Assembly: GCF_900115775.1 (NCBI RefSeq)
Contig: NZ_FOXS01000009.1
Coordinates: forward strand, 29,764 to 93,763
From: Hymenobacter arizonensis
GTDB lineage: Bacteria > Bacteroidota > Bacteroidia > Cytophagales > Hymenobacteraceae
Reading direction: 5' to 3'
Length of the DNA stretch: 64,000 nucleotides
This document shows positions 1-8,904 of this stretch, in pieces. A program made the position numbers and the translations under genes. Below the pieces are notes generated by a model. The model saw only the letters and a program-made list of their open reading frames with translations, made no database searches and was not told the origin of the DNA. Numbering within the stretch: the stretch's first letter is position 1; every line of letters begins with the position of its first letter.

Positions 1-134
1 GGCGTTTGCGGCGTTAAGCCGTCGTTGGTATCCGAGCCTGTGAGGGCCGAGACGTAATAATCCTGGGCGGACGCGCCGGAAAACGCGCAGCACAGCAGCA
101 GCCACAGGAGCAGTTGGGAGACCTTGTTTTTCAT
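1..134 (-). CDS. Secreted right-handed beta-helix (pectate-lyase-like) protein, N-terminal fragment
   Basis: The first 44 codons of a leftward gene run off the window edge. The start is an ATG at 134, followed by a signal peptide (MKNKVSQLLLWLLLCCAFSG, then ASAQ) and the motif DYYVSALTGSDTNDG. This form (YVS.. GSD.NDG) is the usual N-terminus of secreted parallel beta-helix proteins of the DUF1565/pectate-lyase-like type. The same motif (WYVAGTGNDANNG) opens the beta-helix gene at 33853, so two members of this family flank the locus. It is the last visible gene of the leftward run, 131 bp downstream of the alpha-galactosidase gene. Only the N-terminus is visible, so lyase activity cannot be judged. 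Confidence 0.6.
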   Translation of the reverse strand, partial: MKNKVSQLLLWLLLCCAFSGASAQDYYVSALTGSDTNDGLTPQT

Positions 135-265
135 AAGAAGGAAGGTTGGTGAAAAGATGAGAAATGAATGCATGTATCTCAGAGGCCGGACAGCGCCAGC
201 CGTGAAATCGAAAAACCGGCCGACCCGACCGGGCTGCGCCGTACGGGCCCCGCTCGCTGGGGGAA

Positions 266-2452
266 TTATTCGGCCGTCAGCTCCAACACGTGGCTGGTGA
301 GCTGCTTGGCTTCGGGGTCGCTGAGCAGCACGCCTACTTTCATGAGGTAGTCGCCGGAGTAGGTTTGGCCGTGTGCGGGCAGCTCCGCTTTCTGGCTGGG
401 CATGAGGTTGACTTCAGCCACTTTGTAGCGCTTGCTTGGGTCCAGGCCTTGGAACCGGACGGGCAACACGGCCTCGTGGAAGCGCGTGTGCAGGTTATAG
501 CCAAAGGCTACGGCGTGGCGCTGAGCTTCGTCCACGTACATCAGCGCCACCTGATTGCCCTCGTAGGGCGAGCGGAGGCGGAACAAATCGCCCTGCCAGA
601 TGGTGGGGCTCAGGCGCTTGTAAGCCTTCACTGCTTGGTGGCTGAACTGCTGCTCGTCGGTCGTGAGCTTGGCGATGTCGATGTCGTAGCCAAGCTTGCC
701 CATCATGGCCACGTCGGTGCGGAACTTGAGCGTGTGCTGGCGGTTCCAGTTGGTGACGTGGCTGGCCAGGGTGTTGGCGGGAAAGAAGTTAAGAAAGCCC
801 CACTGGATGTACACCCGCTCGAAGGCGTCGGTATTATCAGAGGTCCAGAACTCGGTGAAGTATTTCATGGCCCCGTAGTCGGCGCGCGAGCCGCCGCCGG
901 CGCAGAGCATCATGGGCAGGCGGGGGTGCTTCAGGCGCAGGCGGCCGAGCACTTTATACAGACCCTGCACGTAGCCGATGTAGAGGTGAGACTGGTTTTT
1001 GCCCAAATACTGCGAGTAGGCGTTGGTAATCATGCGGCAGTTGTCCCACTTCACGTAGCCCACGTTTTGGGCCAGTAGCCCGTCGACGGTCTGGTACACG
1101 AAATCCTGCACTTTGGGATTGTTCAAATCGAGCACCAGCTGGTTGCGGGACAGGTCCTCGGGACGGTTGGGCAGGCGCAGAATCCACTCGGGGTGCTGGC
1201 GGTACAGCTCGCTTTTCGGGTTCACCATTTCGGGCTCTACCCAGATGCCGAACTTGATGCCTTCTTTGGTGCCCGTTTGCACGAGGTGCCCGATGCCGTT
1301 GGGCAGCTTGGCGCGGTTGGGCTGCCAGTCGCCGAGGCCGGCTTTGTCGTCGTTGCGAGGGTGCTTGTTGCCAAACCAGCCATCATCGAGCAGAAACAAG
1401 TCCACACCCAGCTTGGCCGCGTCGCCGATAAGCGAATCGAGCCGGGACTCGGTGAAGCTGGTGAAGGTGGTTTCCCAGTTGTTGAGCAACGTCAGGCGGG
1501 GCTGGGTGCCGTCGACGATGCCGTAGCGGCGGGCCCAGCGGTGCAGGTTGCGCGAGGCCTGGCCCTTGCCGGCGGCGCTGTAGGTGAAGATGAATTCGGG
1601 CGTGACGAAGGACTGATTCGCCGGTAGGGTGTAGTCCGAGGCGTAGGGATTGATGCCGGGCAGCAGGCGCAGCGTGTTCAGGTTATCGACCTCGAAGGCC
1701 AGGCGAAAATTGCCGGTCCAGGCCAGGGTGCCGGCCAGCACTTCGCCGCTGGTTTCGGTGGCGGGCTTGTCCAGGGCCACCAAAAAGGAGGGCGTGTGGT
1801 ACCAGCTGGGGCGGGTGCCGAGCTTGGAGTCGATAACTTTCAGGCCGCTGGTCAGCTCGTGCTGCACTTCCTGGGCTTCGGCGGCCCAGTCGCCGTGCAG
1901 CTGGGTCAGCCAGTAGTGCGGGGCGTGCAGGCGCAGCATGGCCGAGGCGTACTGGGTGAGCACGATGGGCTTTTTCTCGCGGTGCTTGATTTCCGTCCAG
2001 GTCTTGATGACGTCCTCTTTCTGGTAAGCCGCAAAGTGCAGCAGCACGTCCACGGGGTAAGCCGGGTCGCGCAGGTGCACGGTGGTCGTGGTCAGGTCGT
2101 CGCTGTTTTTGACGGTTTTCACGTCGGCGAAGGCCAGGGCCAGGCCGGGGTTGCCGTCGGCGTGCACCAGGCGGATGGCCGGCTCGAAGAGGTTGTCGGT
2201 GCCGGCCGGTACGTAGGCCTCGTCGGGGGCGGGCATGTAGGCATCGAAGGGACCGGGCTTGGGCAGGGCCTGCCGGTCGGCGGTCGATAATTTGCCCCCT
2301 AGGTAGGTTTGGTAGAGCTTCTGGTTGGAGCCCACCGTCAGCACCAAACTGAGGTGCTCGGTTTCGATGGCAATGACGGGCGGCCTGGTTTGCGCCCAGG
2401 CGGGTAAAGCTTGGGTGAGCAGCAGTAAGAAATAGAGGTAGCGGAGGTTCAT
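266..2452 (-). CDS. GH36 alpha-galactosidase, secreted
   Basis: A 728-residue protein with a signal peptide (MNLRYLYFLLLLTQALPAWAQ). Members of family GH36 hydrolyse terminal alpha-1,6- or alpha-1,3-galactosides with retention. The N-terminal third is the beta-supersandwich; the (beta/alpha)8 barrel carries LFLLDDGWFG and FGIWVEPEMVNP, the nucleophile motif YVKWDNCR (Asp470) and the acid/base motif WTSDNTD (Asp539). The family form of the nucleophile motif is usually KWDMNR, and the Met/Asn change is within the variation seen. Length matches bacterial GH36. Probably periplasmic, removing alpha-galactosyl caps from imported oligosaccharides. It lies 90 bp downstream of the trehalase-like gene in the leftward gene run. 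Confidence 0.93.
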   Translation of the reverse strand: MNLRYLYFLLLLTQALPAWAQTRPPVIAIETEHLSLVLTVGSNQKLYQTYLGGKLSTADRQALPKPGPFDAYMPAPDEAYVPAGTDNLFEPAIRLVHADGNPGLALAFADVKTVKNSDDLTTTTVHLRDPAYPVDVLLHFAAYQKEDVIKTWTEIKHREKKPIVLTQYASAMLRLHAPHYWLTQLHGDWAAEAQEVQHELTSGLKVIDSKLGTRPSWYHTPSFLVALDKPATETSGEVLAGTLAWTGNFRLAFEVDNLNTLRLLPGINPYASDYTLPANQSFVTPEFIFTYSAAGKGQASRNLHRWARRYGIVDGTQPRLTLLNNWETTFTSFTESRLDSLIGDAAKLGVDLFLLDDGWFGNKHPRNDDKAGLGDWQPNRAKLPNGIGHLVQTGTKEGIKFGIWVEPEMVNPKSELYRQHPEWILRLPNRPEDLSRNQLVLDLNNPKVQDFVYQTVDGLLAQNVGYVKWDNCRMITNAYSQYLGKNQSHLYIGYVQGLYKVLGRLRLKHPRLPMMLCAGGGSRADYGAMKYFTEFWTSDNTDAFERVYIQWGFLNFFPANTLASHVTNWNRQHTLKFRTDVAMMGKLGYDIDIAKLTTDEQQFSHQAVKAYKRLSPTIWQGDLFRLRSPYEGNQVALMYVDEAQRHAVAFGYNLHTRFHEAVLPVRFQGLDPSKRYKVAEVNLMPSQKAELPAHGQTYSGDYLMKVGVLLSDPEAKQLTSHVLELTAE

Positions 2453-2542
2453 GTGGAGGGCGGGAAAGCGTATGGTTGAGGGCGTCTTGGGAAGCAGGCA
2501 AGTAGCGGCGGGCGCGGCTGCGGGGGGCTTTTTTGCTGGCCC

Positions 2543-3889
2543 TTAAGCCTTGGCTTTGATGAACTCTCGCCAGATGGCGATGGGCACGATGGCCGTCCAG
2601 CCGCAGAAGTCGGGCTTGGCGGGGTTGCCGTAGCTGGCGAATTCCGGAGCGTAGTTTTCCCAGAAGGTGCCGCTGCTTTGGAATACCTGGGCCACCACGC
2701 CGTAGAAGCGCTGGGCCAGCTGCTGCGCGAGTTCCGCCTTGCCCACGTGCTGCAGGCCGCGCAGCACCATGTAAGTGGTGGGCGCCCACACGCCCCCGAG
2801 CCAATAGTCGCCGTAGGCTTTGTACTCGGGCTCGTCGGCGGCCAGGGAAGGCACGGGCACGGGGCGGCCAAACTTCTTCGGGTCGGTGAGGTGGGCGACG
2901 AACTTATTGAGGCGGTTGGCGGGCACGCACTCGGCGAGCAGGGCCCAGTACATGCCCACGTGGAAGCGCCGGATGGGCTGGCCGTAGCCCAGGTCGAAGT
3001 AAAAGCCGTCGGCCTCGCTCCAGCAGTGCTCGTTGAGGGCCTGCTTGATGGCGGCGTGCGCCTGCTCGTAGGCGGGCACGTCGGCCGCTTGGCTGGTCAG
3101 CTGGGCTATTCGCTTGAGGTTTAAAGCGAAAAAGGCCATCTGGGACGAGAAGTCCACGAGCCGGCCCTGGATGTTCCAGCTGGCATTGGTGCCGCGGTAC
3201 TGGAATATTTTGGGGAAAAGGTTTTTGACGGGCAAGCCTTTGCCGTCGTCTTTCCAGCCCGCCGGGTAGCGCGGAATGTTGTCCATGCCCATGCCCAGGG
3301 TGTCGCCGAAGTACAGGTTGTCGTCGCCGCGGTACGTGCGCTGCAGGAAATCGAAGTGGCGTTTCAGGTTCGGGTACACCCGGCGCAGACGCTCCACGTC
3401 GGGCTGCTGGCTGTGGAGCTCCAACTCGGCAAACGCCAGCAGCGGCGGGTTGATGCTCACCGGGTGGTGCTTTTCCCAGAATGGCTGCCCGTTTTCCGTG
3501 TATTCGCGGCCGATATAGCCGTCCTCGTCCTGCACGCGGTAGAAGTTGTCGAGGGCCTGGGCAATGGGCAATTCCTGCTGGTGGTACTTGGCGTAGCAGG
3601 CCATGAAGCAGGTATCCCAGTAAAAGATATTGGGCGAAAAAGCCTCGTCCAGGTAGGGTTTCTTGAAAAACGGCTCCTTCTCCCCGCCCCGAATCTTGGA
3701 CTTAGCGATGCTCAAGGCCTTGTCGTACATGCGCTGGGCCAGCTCGGGCGAGACGACAAAAGGCTTGGAGCCGGCCGCCGCACTTGTCTCGGCAGCGGCC
3801 GGCGCAGCGGAGCAGGCGTCCAACGGGGACAGGAGGGCAGTGAGCCCGGCGGCCCCTGCGCTTTTCAGGAAAGTACGACGTTGAGACAT
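2543..3889 (-). CDS. Trehalase/GH63-like (alpha/alpha)6 glycoside hydrolase with Tat signal
   Basis: A 448-residue protein starting MSQRRTFLKSAGAAGL, a twin-arginine signal. The segment SPLDAC after it could also be a lipobox, so it may be a Tat-exported lipoprotein. The body shows the six-hairpin signatures of the GH37/GH63/mannosylglycerate-hydrolase clan: FYWDTCFMACY, VSINPPLLAFAEL, DNIPRYP and YWLGGVWAPTTYMV. These enzymes invert alpha-glucosidic or alpha-mannosidic bonds. The sequence does not settle whether the substrate is trehalose, an alpha-glucoside or a mannoside. Its place between GH36 and GH92 favours a role in trimming the same glycan. Confidence 0.8.
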   Translation of the reverse strand: MSQRRTFLKSAGAAGLTALLSPLDACSAAPAAAETSAAAGSKPFVVSPELAQRMYDKALSIAKSKIRGGEKEPFFKKPYLDEAFSPNIFYWDTCFMACYAKYHQQELPIAQALDNFYRVQDEDGYIGREYTENGQPFWEKHHPVSINPPLLAFAELELHSQQPDVERLRRVYPNLKRHFDFLQRTYRGDDNLYFGDTLGMGMDNIPRYPAGWKDDGKGLPVKNLFPKIFQYRGTNASWNIQGRLVDFSSQMAFFALNLKRIAQLTSQAADVPAYEQAHAAIKQALNEHCWSEADGFYFDLGYGQPIRRFHVGMYWALLAECVPANRLNKFVAHLTDPKKFGRPVPVPSLAADEPEYKAYGDYWLGGVWAPTTYMVLRGLQHVGKAELAQQLAQRFYGVVAQVFQSSGTFWENYAPEFASYGNPAKPDFCGWTAIVPIAIWREFIKAKA

Positions 3890-3998
3890 GGGGGGTAAAA
3901 AGGGAAAAGACGAGTGATTATTGACTAATCCTTTGTATGTCAGAAGGGTGTATCATTTCGCAGCGCGCACATCACGGCCACCGCAATGGCACGGCAGC

Positions 3999-6446
3999 TT
4001 ACTGCAGCGCCAAGGCCTTACTGCTCATTTCAAATTCCAAAAGGCCGCCGCGCATGAGCTCCTCGTGGGTGATGGAAAAGCCCTTCACCGGCTGTCCGGC
4101 CAGCTTTACCGACTGCACGTAGATGTTGTCTGGGCCAGCGTTGCGGGCCACGATGCGCAGGCGCCGGCCGTTGCTGAGCGTCAGGGTCACGTCCTCGAAG
4201 AGGGGGCCGTTGAGGTAGTAGTAGTTCTGGCCGGCGTTGGGGAAGAAGCCCAGGGCCGAGAAGACAAACCAAGAGCTCATGGCCCCGCTGTCGTCGTTGC
4301 CGGGCGAGCCTTCCTGCTCGTTGAAGCCCTCGCGCAGGAGCTTACGCACGTAGTAGCTGCTCAAATCGGAGCGGCCGACGTGGTGAAACAGCTGGGGTGC
4401 GAGGAAGGCCGGCTCGTTTTCATACTGAATCAAGTCCTGCTTGAAGGCGTGCTGCAGCTTTTTGGCGAAGGCCGCCGGGCCGCCGTTCAGCACCACCAGC
4501 GTGTCCGGCTGGTGGGGGGCAAACCAGGAGTAGGTCCAGGAGTTGCCCTCGTAGAAAAATTGCTTCCAGGAACCCTGCCGCTTTTTCAGGTCGATGAGCA
4601 GAAACTCCCGGTCCTGGGTGCGGGGCACGATGAAGCCGGTGAAGCCGTCGCTCTCGGCCTGGGGGTTCCACAGGTTCACCCATTTTTTGCTGCGAAGGAG
4701 GTAGCGGCGGGCGTCGTCGGTATGGCCGAGGCCCTGGGCCACCTGGGCGGCGCAGAAGTCGTTGTAGGCATACTCCAGCGTCATGCTGCCGGCCATGACC
4801 CCGAAGGGAATCCAGCCCTGCTTTTTGTAGTTGCCCAGCAGGGGCTCATTTTTGCGCCAGCCGGCGCTGCCCTGCCGCTCTTTATCGGCGTTGAACTTGA
4901 GCACCGCGTAGGCCTGCTGCCAGTTCACGCCGGGCACCTGCTTGACGTAGGCGTCGGCGATGATGTTATCGACGTTATTGCCGCCCTGCTCCATTTGCAT
5001 GTCATTGCCGGCCACGAAGGCGTCCTTGACTTTGCCGTTCTTCTGCAGGCGGGCACTGAAGGAGTTGATGGTACCGGCCACAGTGCCGGGGTTCAGCAGC
5101 ACATGAAGGGGAAACAGCGTGCGCCAGGTGTCCCAAACGGCGAAGTGGTCGTCCCACATGGGCACCTCGGGGCCGAAGCCGGGCAAATCGTTCGTCCGGT
5201 CGCGGGGCATGAGGTGGGCGTGGTAGAGGGCCGTGTAGAGCAGACGCTTGTCGCGCTCAGAGCCCTTGGTTACCTGCACCTTGGCCAGCTGGTGGTTCCA
5301 GGCCGCCTGAGCCTGGCTGAGCACTTTCTGGTAGTTCCAGCCGGGAATTTCGGCGTCGAGCCAGCGGGCGGCCTGCTCGGTGCTTTTCAGCGACACGGCT
5401 ACTTTCAGGTACACCGCTTCGTTAGCTGCGGTCTTAAAAGTGAAGTATGCTCCTACCCTATCGTTGGGCTGGCGCAGCGAGTCGCTAACCTGGCCCGGTT
5501 GCAGCTTACCGTTGAGCCAGGTGCCGAAGGCGGCCGGCTTTTTGGCCACGCGGGCGCAGAAGTACACGTGGTAGTTGCCCTCGCCGAAACCGCCCCGGTA
5601 GGTGCCGTAGCCGCGCAGCTCGTCGCGGTTGGGGCCGGTGAAGGTGACGTTGCCGGCCAGCACGTCGCCGCCCACGAAGGGCACGATGTCGCGGGTCAGG
5701 CAGTGGGTAATATCGAGCAGAATGCTGCTTTGGTCGGACTTGGGGAACACGAACTTGTACATCGCCGCGTGCCGGGCCGGGGTCACCGAGGTGGTGATGC
5801 CGTAGCGGGTCAGCTGCACGGCGTACTCATAGGCGCGGGCCCGCTCGTTTGCCTTGGGCGAGTCGTGGTCTTTCTCGCCGGGGGCCACGCCCAGCTGCGG
5901 GGAGAGGAACACCTGCCCGTACTTGCCCCACCCCGTGCCGCTCACGTGCAGCTGCCCGAACCCGCGGATGGGCTGGCGGGGGGAGTAGCCGTCCTGGTCG
6001 CCATCCTGGGTCTGTGGGCTGGGATTAATGGAGCCGAAGGGCAGCTGGGGGCCAATAACGCAGTTCGAAGCGCCCGCCTTGGTGTCGTTTACGCCGATGA
6101 AGGGGTCCACGTAGTCGGCCAGCTGACGGACTTTGGCGGCTTTGGGCATGGGGGCGCTGGCGGCCGTTTGGGCTACCGCGGCTACGCTGCTAGTCAGCAA
6201 CAGGCCGCTGAGCAGATATCGATAAGTAAAGACCAGGCGCACGGGCCCCTCCTGCTGCACTTCCCGCAGCATCTCTTCCGCTTCTGCCGACACCCACGAC
6301 TGTCCAGCCGCCGGCGACGGAGCTTCTTGGGGAACCGGTGGCGCGGGCGCGGCGCTCAGGGCGTCCAAACTATTCACCAGAGCACGCAGCGCTTGCCGGA
6401 GGTAAGTCCGGGCGGCGGTCAGCTGGACGGCGAAGGCTGGGTTCAT
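3999..6446 (-). CDS. GH92 alpha-1,2-mannosidase, secreted; start uncertain
   Basis: GH92 enzymes are Ca2+-dependent inverting exo-alpha-mannosidases, mostly alpha-1,2. Family motifs are clear: DYVDPFIGVNDTKAG, GFGQLHVSGTGWGKYG, YEGNSWTYSWFAPHQPD and GNDDSGAMSSWFVFSALGFFP near the C-terminus. The longest frame is 815 codons (ATG at 6446). A normal signal peptide (FTYRYLLSGLLLTSSVAAVAQ) begins only about 70 residues in, right after a GTG at 6242 preceded by AGGAGG with 5-nt spacing. Starting at 6242 gives 747 residues, typical for the family, and is the more likely translation start. The extra 68 codons (a helical region, then a Pro/Ala-rich stretch) are unexplained. Pairs functionally with the GH125 alpha-1,6-mannosidase at 35326. 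Confidence 0.92.
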   Translation of the reverse strand: MNPAFAVQLTAARTYLRQALRALVNSLDALSAAPAPPVPQEAPSPAAGQSWVSAEAEEMLREVQQEGPVRLVFTYRYLLSGLLLTSSVAAVAQTAASAPMPKAAKVRQLADYVDPFIGVNDTKAGASNCVIGPQLPFGSINPSPQTQDGDQDGYSPRQPIRGFGQLHVSGTGWGKYGQVFLSPQLGVAPGEKDHDSPKANERARAYEYAVQLTRYGITTSVTPARHAAMYKFVFPKSDQSSILLDITHCLTRDIVPFVGGDVLAGNVTFTGPNRDELRGYGTYRGGFGEGNYHVYFCARVAKKPAAFGTWLNGKLQPGQVSDSLRQPNDRVGAYFTFKTAANEAVYLKVAVSLKSTEQAARWLDAEIPGWNYQKVLSQAQAAWNHQLAKVQVTKGSERDKRLLYTALYHAHLMPRDRTNDLPGFGPEVPMWDDHFAVWDTWRTLFPLHVLLNPGTVAGTINSFSARLQKNGKVKDAFVAGNDMQMEQGGNNVDNIIADAYVKQVPGVNWQQAYAVLKFNADKERQGSAGWRKNEPLLGNYKKQGWIPFGVMAGSMTLEYAYNDFCAAQVAQGLGHTDDARRYLLRSKKWVNLWNPQAESDGFTGFIVPRTQDREFLLIDLKKRQGSWKQFFYEGNSWTYSWFAPHQPDTLVVLNGGPAAFAKKLQHAFKQDLIQYENEPAFLAPQLFHHVGRSDLSSYYVRKLLREGFNEQEGSPGNDDSGAMSSWFVFSALGFFPNAGQNYYYLNGPLFEDVTLTLSNGRRLRIVARNAGPDNIYVQSVKLAGQPVKGFSITHEELMRGGLLEFEMSSKALALQ

Positions 6447-6491
6447 GGCGGATAAGATTGAATGAGCATTGGGCGGCGCGGTGCCGCGTCT

Positions 6492-8822
6492 CTACAGGCC
6501 GGGGGCCGCTTCGAGCGTGAAGCCTACCGATTGCACGTCGCGAGAATTGCCGCCCACGAAGACCTCGAAGGCGCCGGGCTCGGCCACGAACTGTAGCTCC
6601 TCGTTGTAGAAGCGCAGGTCGTCGGAAGTCAGGCGGAAGGTGAGGCGGCGGCTTTCACCCTGTTTGAGCAGCACTTTCTGGAAGCCTTTCAGCTCGCGGA
6701 CGGGGCGGGAGCTAGAGCCCACCAGGTCGCGCACGTAGAGCTGCACCACTTCCTCGCCGTCGTAATTGCCGGTGTTGCGCACCGTCACGGATACTTCCAG
6801 GGGCTGGCCCATTTTGACGGTGCTGGCGCTCAGCTCGGGCTTGCCATACTCGAAGCTGGTGTAGCTCAGCCCGTAGCCGAAGGGGTAAAGCGGCGAGCTG
6901 GGCACGTCGAGGTAGCTGGACTTATACTTGTCGTTCGGGTCGCCGAGGGCGGGGCGGCCGGTGTTTTTGTGGTTGTAGTAAATCGGCACCTGACCCAGTG
7001 CGCGGGGGAAGGTCATCGTGATTTTGCCGGCCGGGTTGTAGGCCCCGAACAGCACGTCGGCAATGGCGTTGCCGCCCTGCGTGCCCGCAAACCAGGTTTC
7101 GAGGATGGCGTCGGCGTTTTGGTCTTCCCAACTCAGAGTGAGCGGGCGGCCGTTCATGAGCACCAGCACCAGGGGCTTGCCGGTGCGTTTCAGGGCCTTG
7201 AGCAGCTCCAACTGCTGGCCGGGCAGGCCGAGGTCGGCGCGGCTGGCGGCCTCGCCCGTCATGCCGGCTGACTCGCCCACGGCGGCCACGATGACGTCCG
7301 CCTGCTGGGCGACTTGCACTGCTTCGCGAATCATTTCCTCCGCGGAGCGGGCGTCAAACATGAGCTGCCCGCCGCCGGCGTTGAGCTGGTCGTGCAGGCG
7401 GCGGTCGTCGGTGAGGTTGGCGCCGCGGGCGTAGGTGATTTTCACGGCTGGGCCGCCCACGGCGCGCAGGCCCTGCTCCAATGACACGGCTTGCTTCCAG
7501 TCGCCGGCCGCGGTCCAGGAGCCGATTAGGTCGCGCTGACTTTGGGCCAGGGGGCCAATCAGGGCAATGCTGCCGGCCTTTTTCAGGGGCAGGGTTTGCC
7601 GCTCGTTCTTGAGCAGCACGCAGCTGCGCCGGGCCAGGTCGCGGGTAGCAGCCGAGTATTCCGGCCGGCCCATGACTTGGCGGGCGCGCTTGTCCGACAC
7701 GCCCCGGTACGGGTCCTGGAACAAGCCCAGGCGGTACTTGCCTTCCAGCATGCGGCGGCAGGCCTTGTCGATGTCAGCCTGGGAAACCAGGCCTTTCTGG
7801 AGGTTAGGGGCCAGGTGCTTGAGGAAGGCCTCCCCCACCATGTCCATATCGACGCCGGCCTGCAGGGCGAGCGCGGCCGCCTGCGAAGCCTCGCCCAGGC
7901 CGTGGTCTGTCAGCTCGTTCACGGCGTTGTAATCGGTGGCCAGAAAACCCTGGAAACCCCACTGCCGACGCAGCAGGTCGGTCAGCAGCCACTTGTTGGC
8001 GGTAGCGGGCAGACCGTTGATGTCATTAAAAGACGACATCACCGAGCCCACCCCGGCGTCGATGGCGGCATGGTAGGGCGGCAGGTACTCGTTATACATG
8101 CGCTGACGGCTCATGTCCACGGTGTTGTAGTCGCGGCCGGCTTCGGCAGCGCCGTAGAGGGCAAAGTGCTTGAGGCAGGCCATCACGGTGTTGGGCCGAG
8201 TGAGGTCGTTGTCGGGGCCCTGGTAGCCGCGCACCATGGCTTCGGCCACGCGGGCGCCCAGGTAAGGGTCCTCGCCAGCGCCTTCCACCACCCGGCCCCA
8301 GCGCGGGTCGCGGGCGATGTCTACCATGGGCGAGAATACCCAGTGCAGGCCATCGGCGGCGGCTTCCTCGGCGGCAATGCGGGCGCTGCGCTCGATGGCG
8401 CCCAGGTCCCAGGTGGCGGCCAGGCCCAGCGGCATCGGGAACATGGTGCGGTGCCCGTGAATGACGTCGTAGCCCAGCAGCAAAGGGATGCGCAGCCGCG
8501 TTTCCTTCACGGCAATGCTCTGAAGCTTGCGGGCGGCGGCGGGCGTGTACGTGTTGAATACGCCGCCCACGTTGCCCCGGCGAATGTTGGCATCGACGTC
8601 TTTACTCACCACCGGCCCCGTTACATCGAAGCCTACGGCCAGCAGGTTGAGCTGCCCGATTTTTTCTTCCAGCGTCATGCGGCGCATCAGCCCGTCGATG
8701 AAAAGCTTCATCTTTGGGTCGTCGCGCAACGGGGCCGGGCGCGGCGCGGCCGGCTGGGCGCTCAGCGACGTCAGGTTCAGCACGCAGGCTAGGACGAGGG
8801 CAGCGCGGAAAAGCTTTGGCAT
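6492..8822 (-). CDS. bglX: GH3 beta-glucosidase (BglX-like), periplasmic
   Basis: A 776-residue protein with a cleavable signal peptide (MPKLFRAALVLACVLNLTSLSAQ). GH3 order is complete: N-terminal barrel with MTLEEKIGQLN, WVFSPMVDIARDPRWGRVVE and GAGEDPYL; nucleophile Asp in GFLATDYNAV; alpha/beta sandwich domain with GESAGMTGEA; C-terminal fibronectin-III-like domain (VSVTVRNTGNYDGEEVVQLY). Members remove non-reducing beta-glucosyl (or xylosyl/galactosyl) units from oligosaccharides. Length and motifs match periplasmic BglX. It precedes the GH92 gene in the leftward run with a 45-bp gap, so both are probably co-transcribed. Confidence 0.92.
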   Translation of the reverse strand: MPKLFRAALVLACVLNLTSLSAQPAAPRPAPLRDDPKMKLFIDGLMRRMTLEEKIGQLNLLAVGFDVTGPVVSKDVDANIRRGNVGGVFNTYTPAAARKLQSIAVKETRLRIPLLLGYDVIHGHRTMFPMPLGLAATWDLGAIERSARIAAEEAAADGLHWVFSPMVDIARDPRWGRVVEGAGEDPYLGARVAEAMVRGYQGPDNDLTRPNTVMACLKHFALYGAAEAGRDYNTVDMSRQRMYNEYLPPYHAAIDAGVGSVMSSFNDINGLPATANKWLLTDLLRRQWGFQGFLATDYNAVNELTDHGLGEASQAAALALQAGVDMDMVGEAFLKHLAPNLQKGLVSQADIDKACRRMLEGKYRLGLFQDPYRGVSDKRARQVMGRPEYSAATRDLARRSCVLLKNERQTLPLKKAGSIALIGPLAQSQRDLIGSWTAAGDWKQAVSLEQGLRAVGGPAVKITYARGANLTDDRRLHDQLNAGGGQLMFDARSAEEMIREAVQVAQQADVIVAAVGESAGMTGEAASRADLGLPGQQLELLKALKRTGKPLVLVLMNGRPLTLSWEDQNADAILETWFAGTQGGNAIADVLFGAYNPAGKITMTFPRALGQVPIYYNHKNTGRPALGDPNDKYKSSYLDVPSSPLYPFGYGLSYTSFEYGKPELSASTVKMGQPLEVSVTVRNTGNYDGEEVVQLYVRDLVGSSSRPVRELKGFQKVLLKQGESRRLTFRLTSDDLRFYNEELQFVAEPGAFEVFVGGNSRDVQSVGFTLEAAPGL

Positions 8823-8904
8823 GAGAAAAATCGGTTTTGGGGGTACAGTGGTGCTTTGGCAGTTTCCGTCGTGCTGGGGAGGCTCAGTCGGCTGGGTAAG
8901 GCCC

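Noticed and set aside
3921..6455. An 844-codon plus-strand frame opposite the GH92 gene
   Set aside because: It lies wholly antisense to a gene with strong family motifs and is rich in Gly, Val, Ala, His and Gln, as expected for an antisense shadow in GC-rich DNA. Similar long shadows lie opposite most other large genes here.
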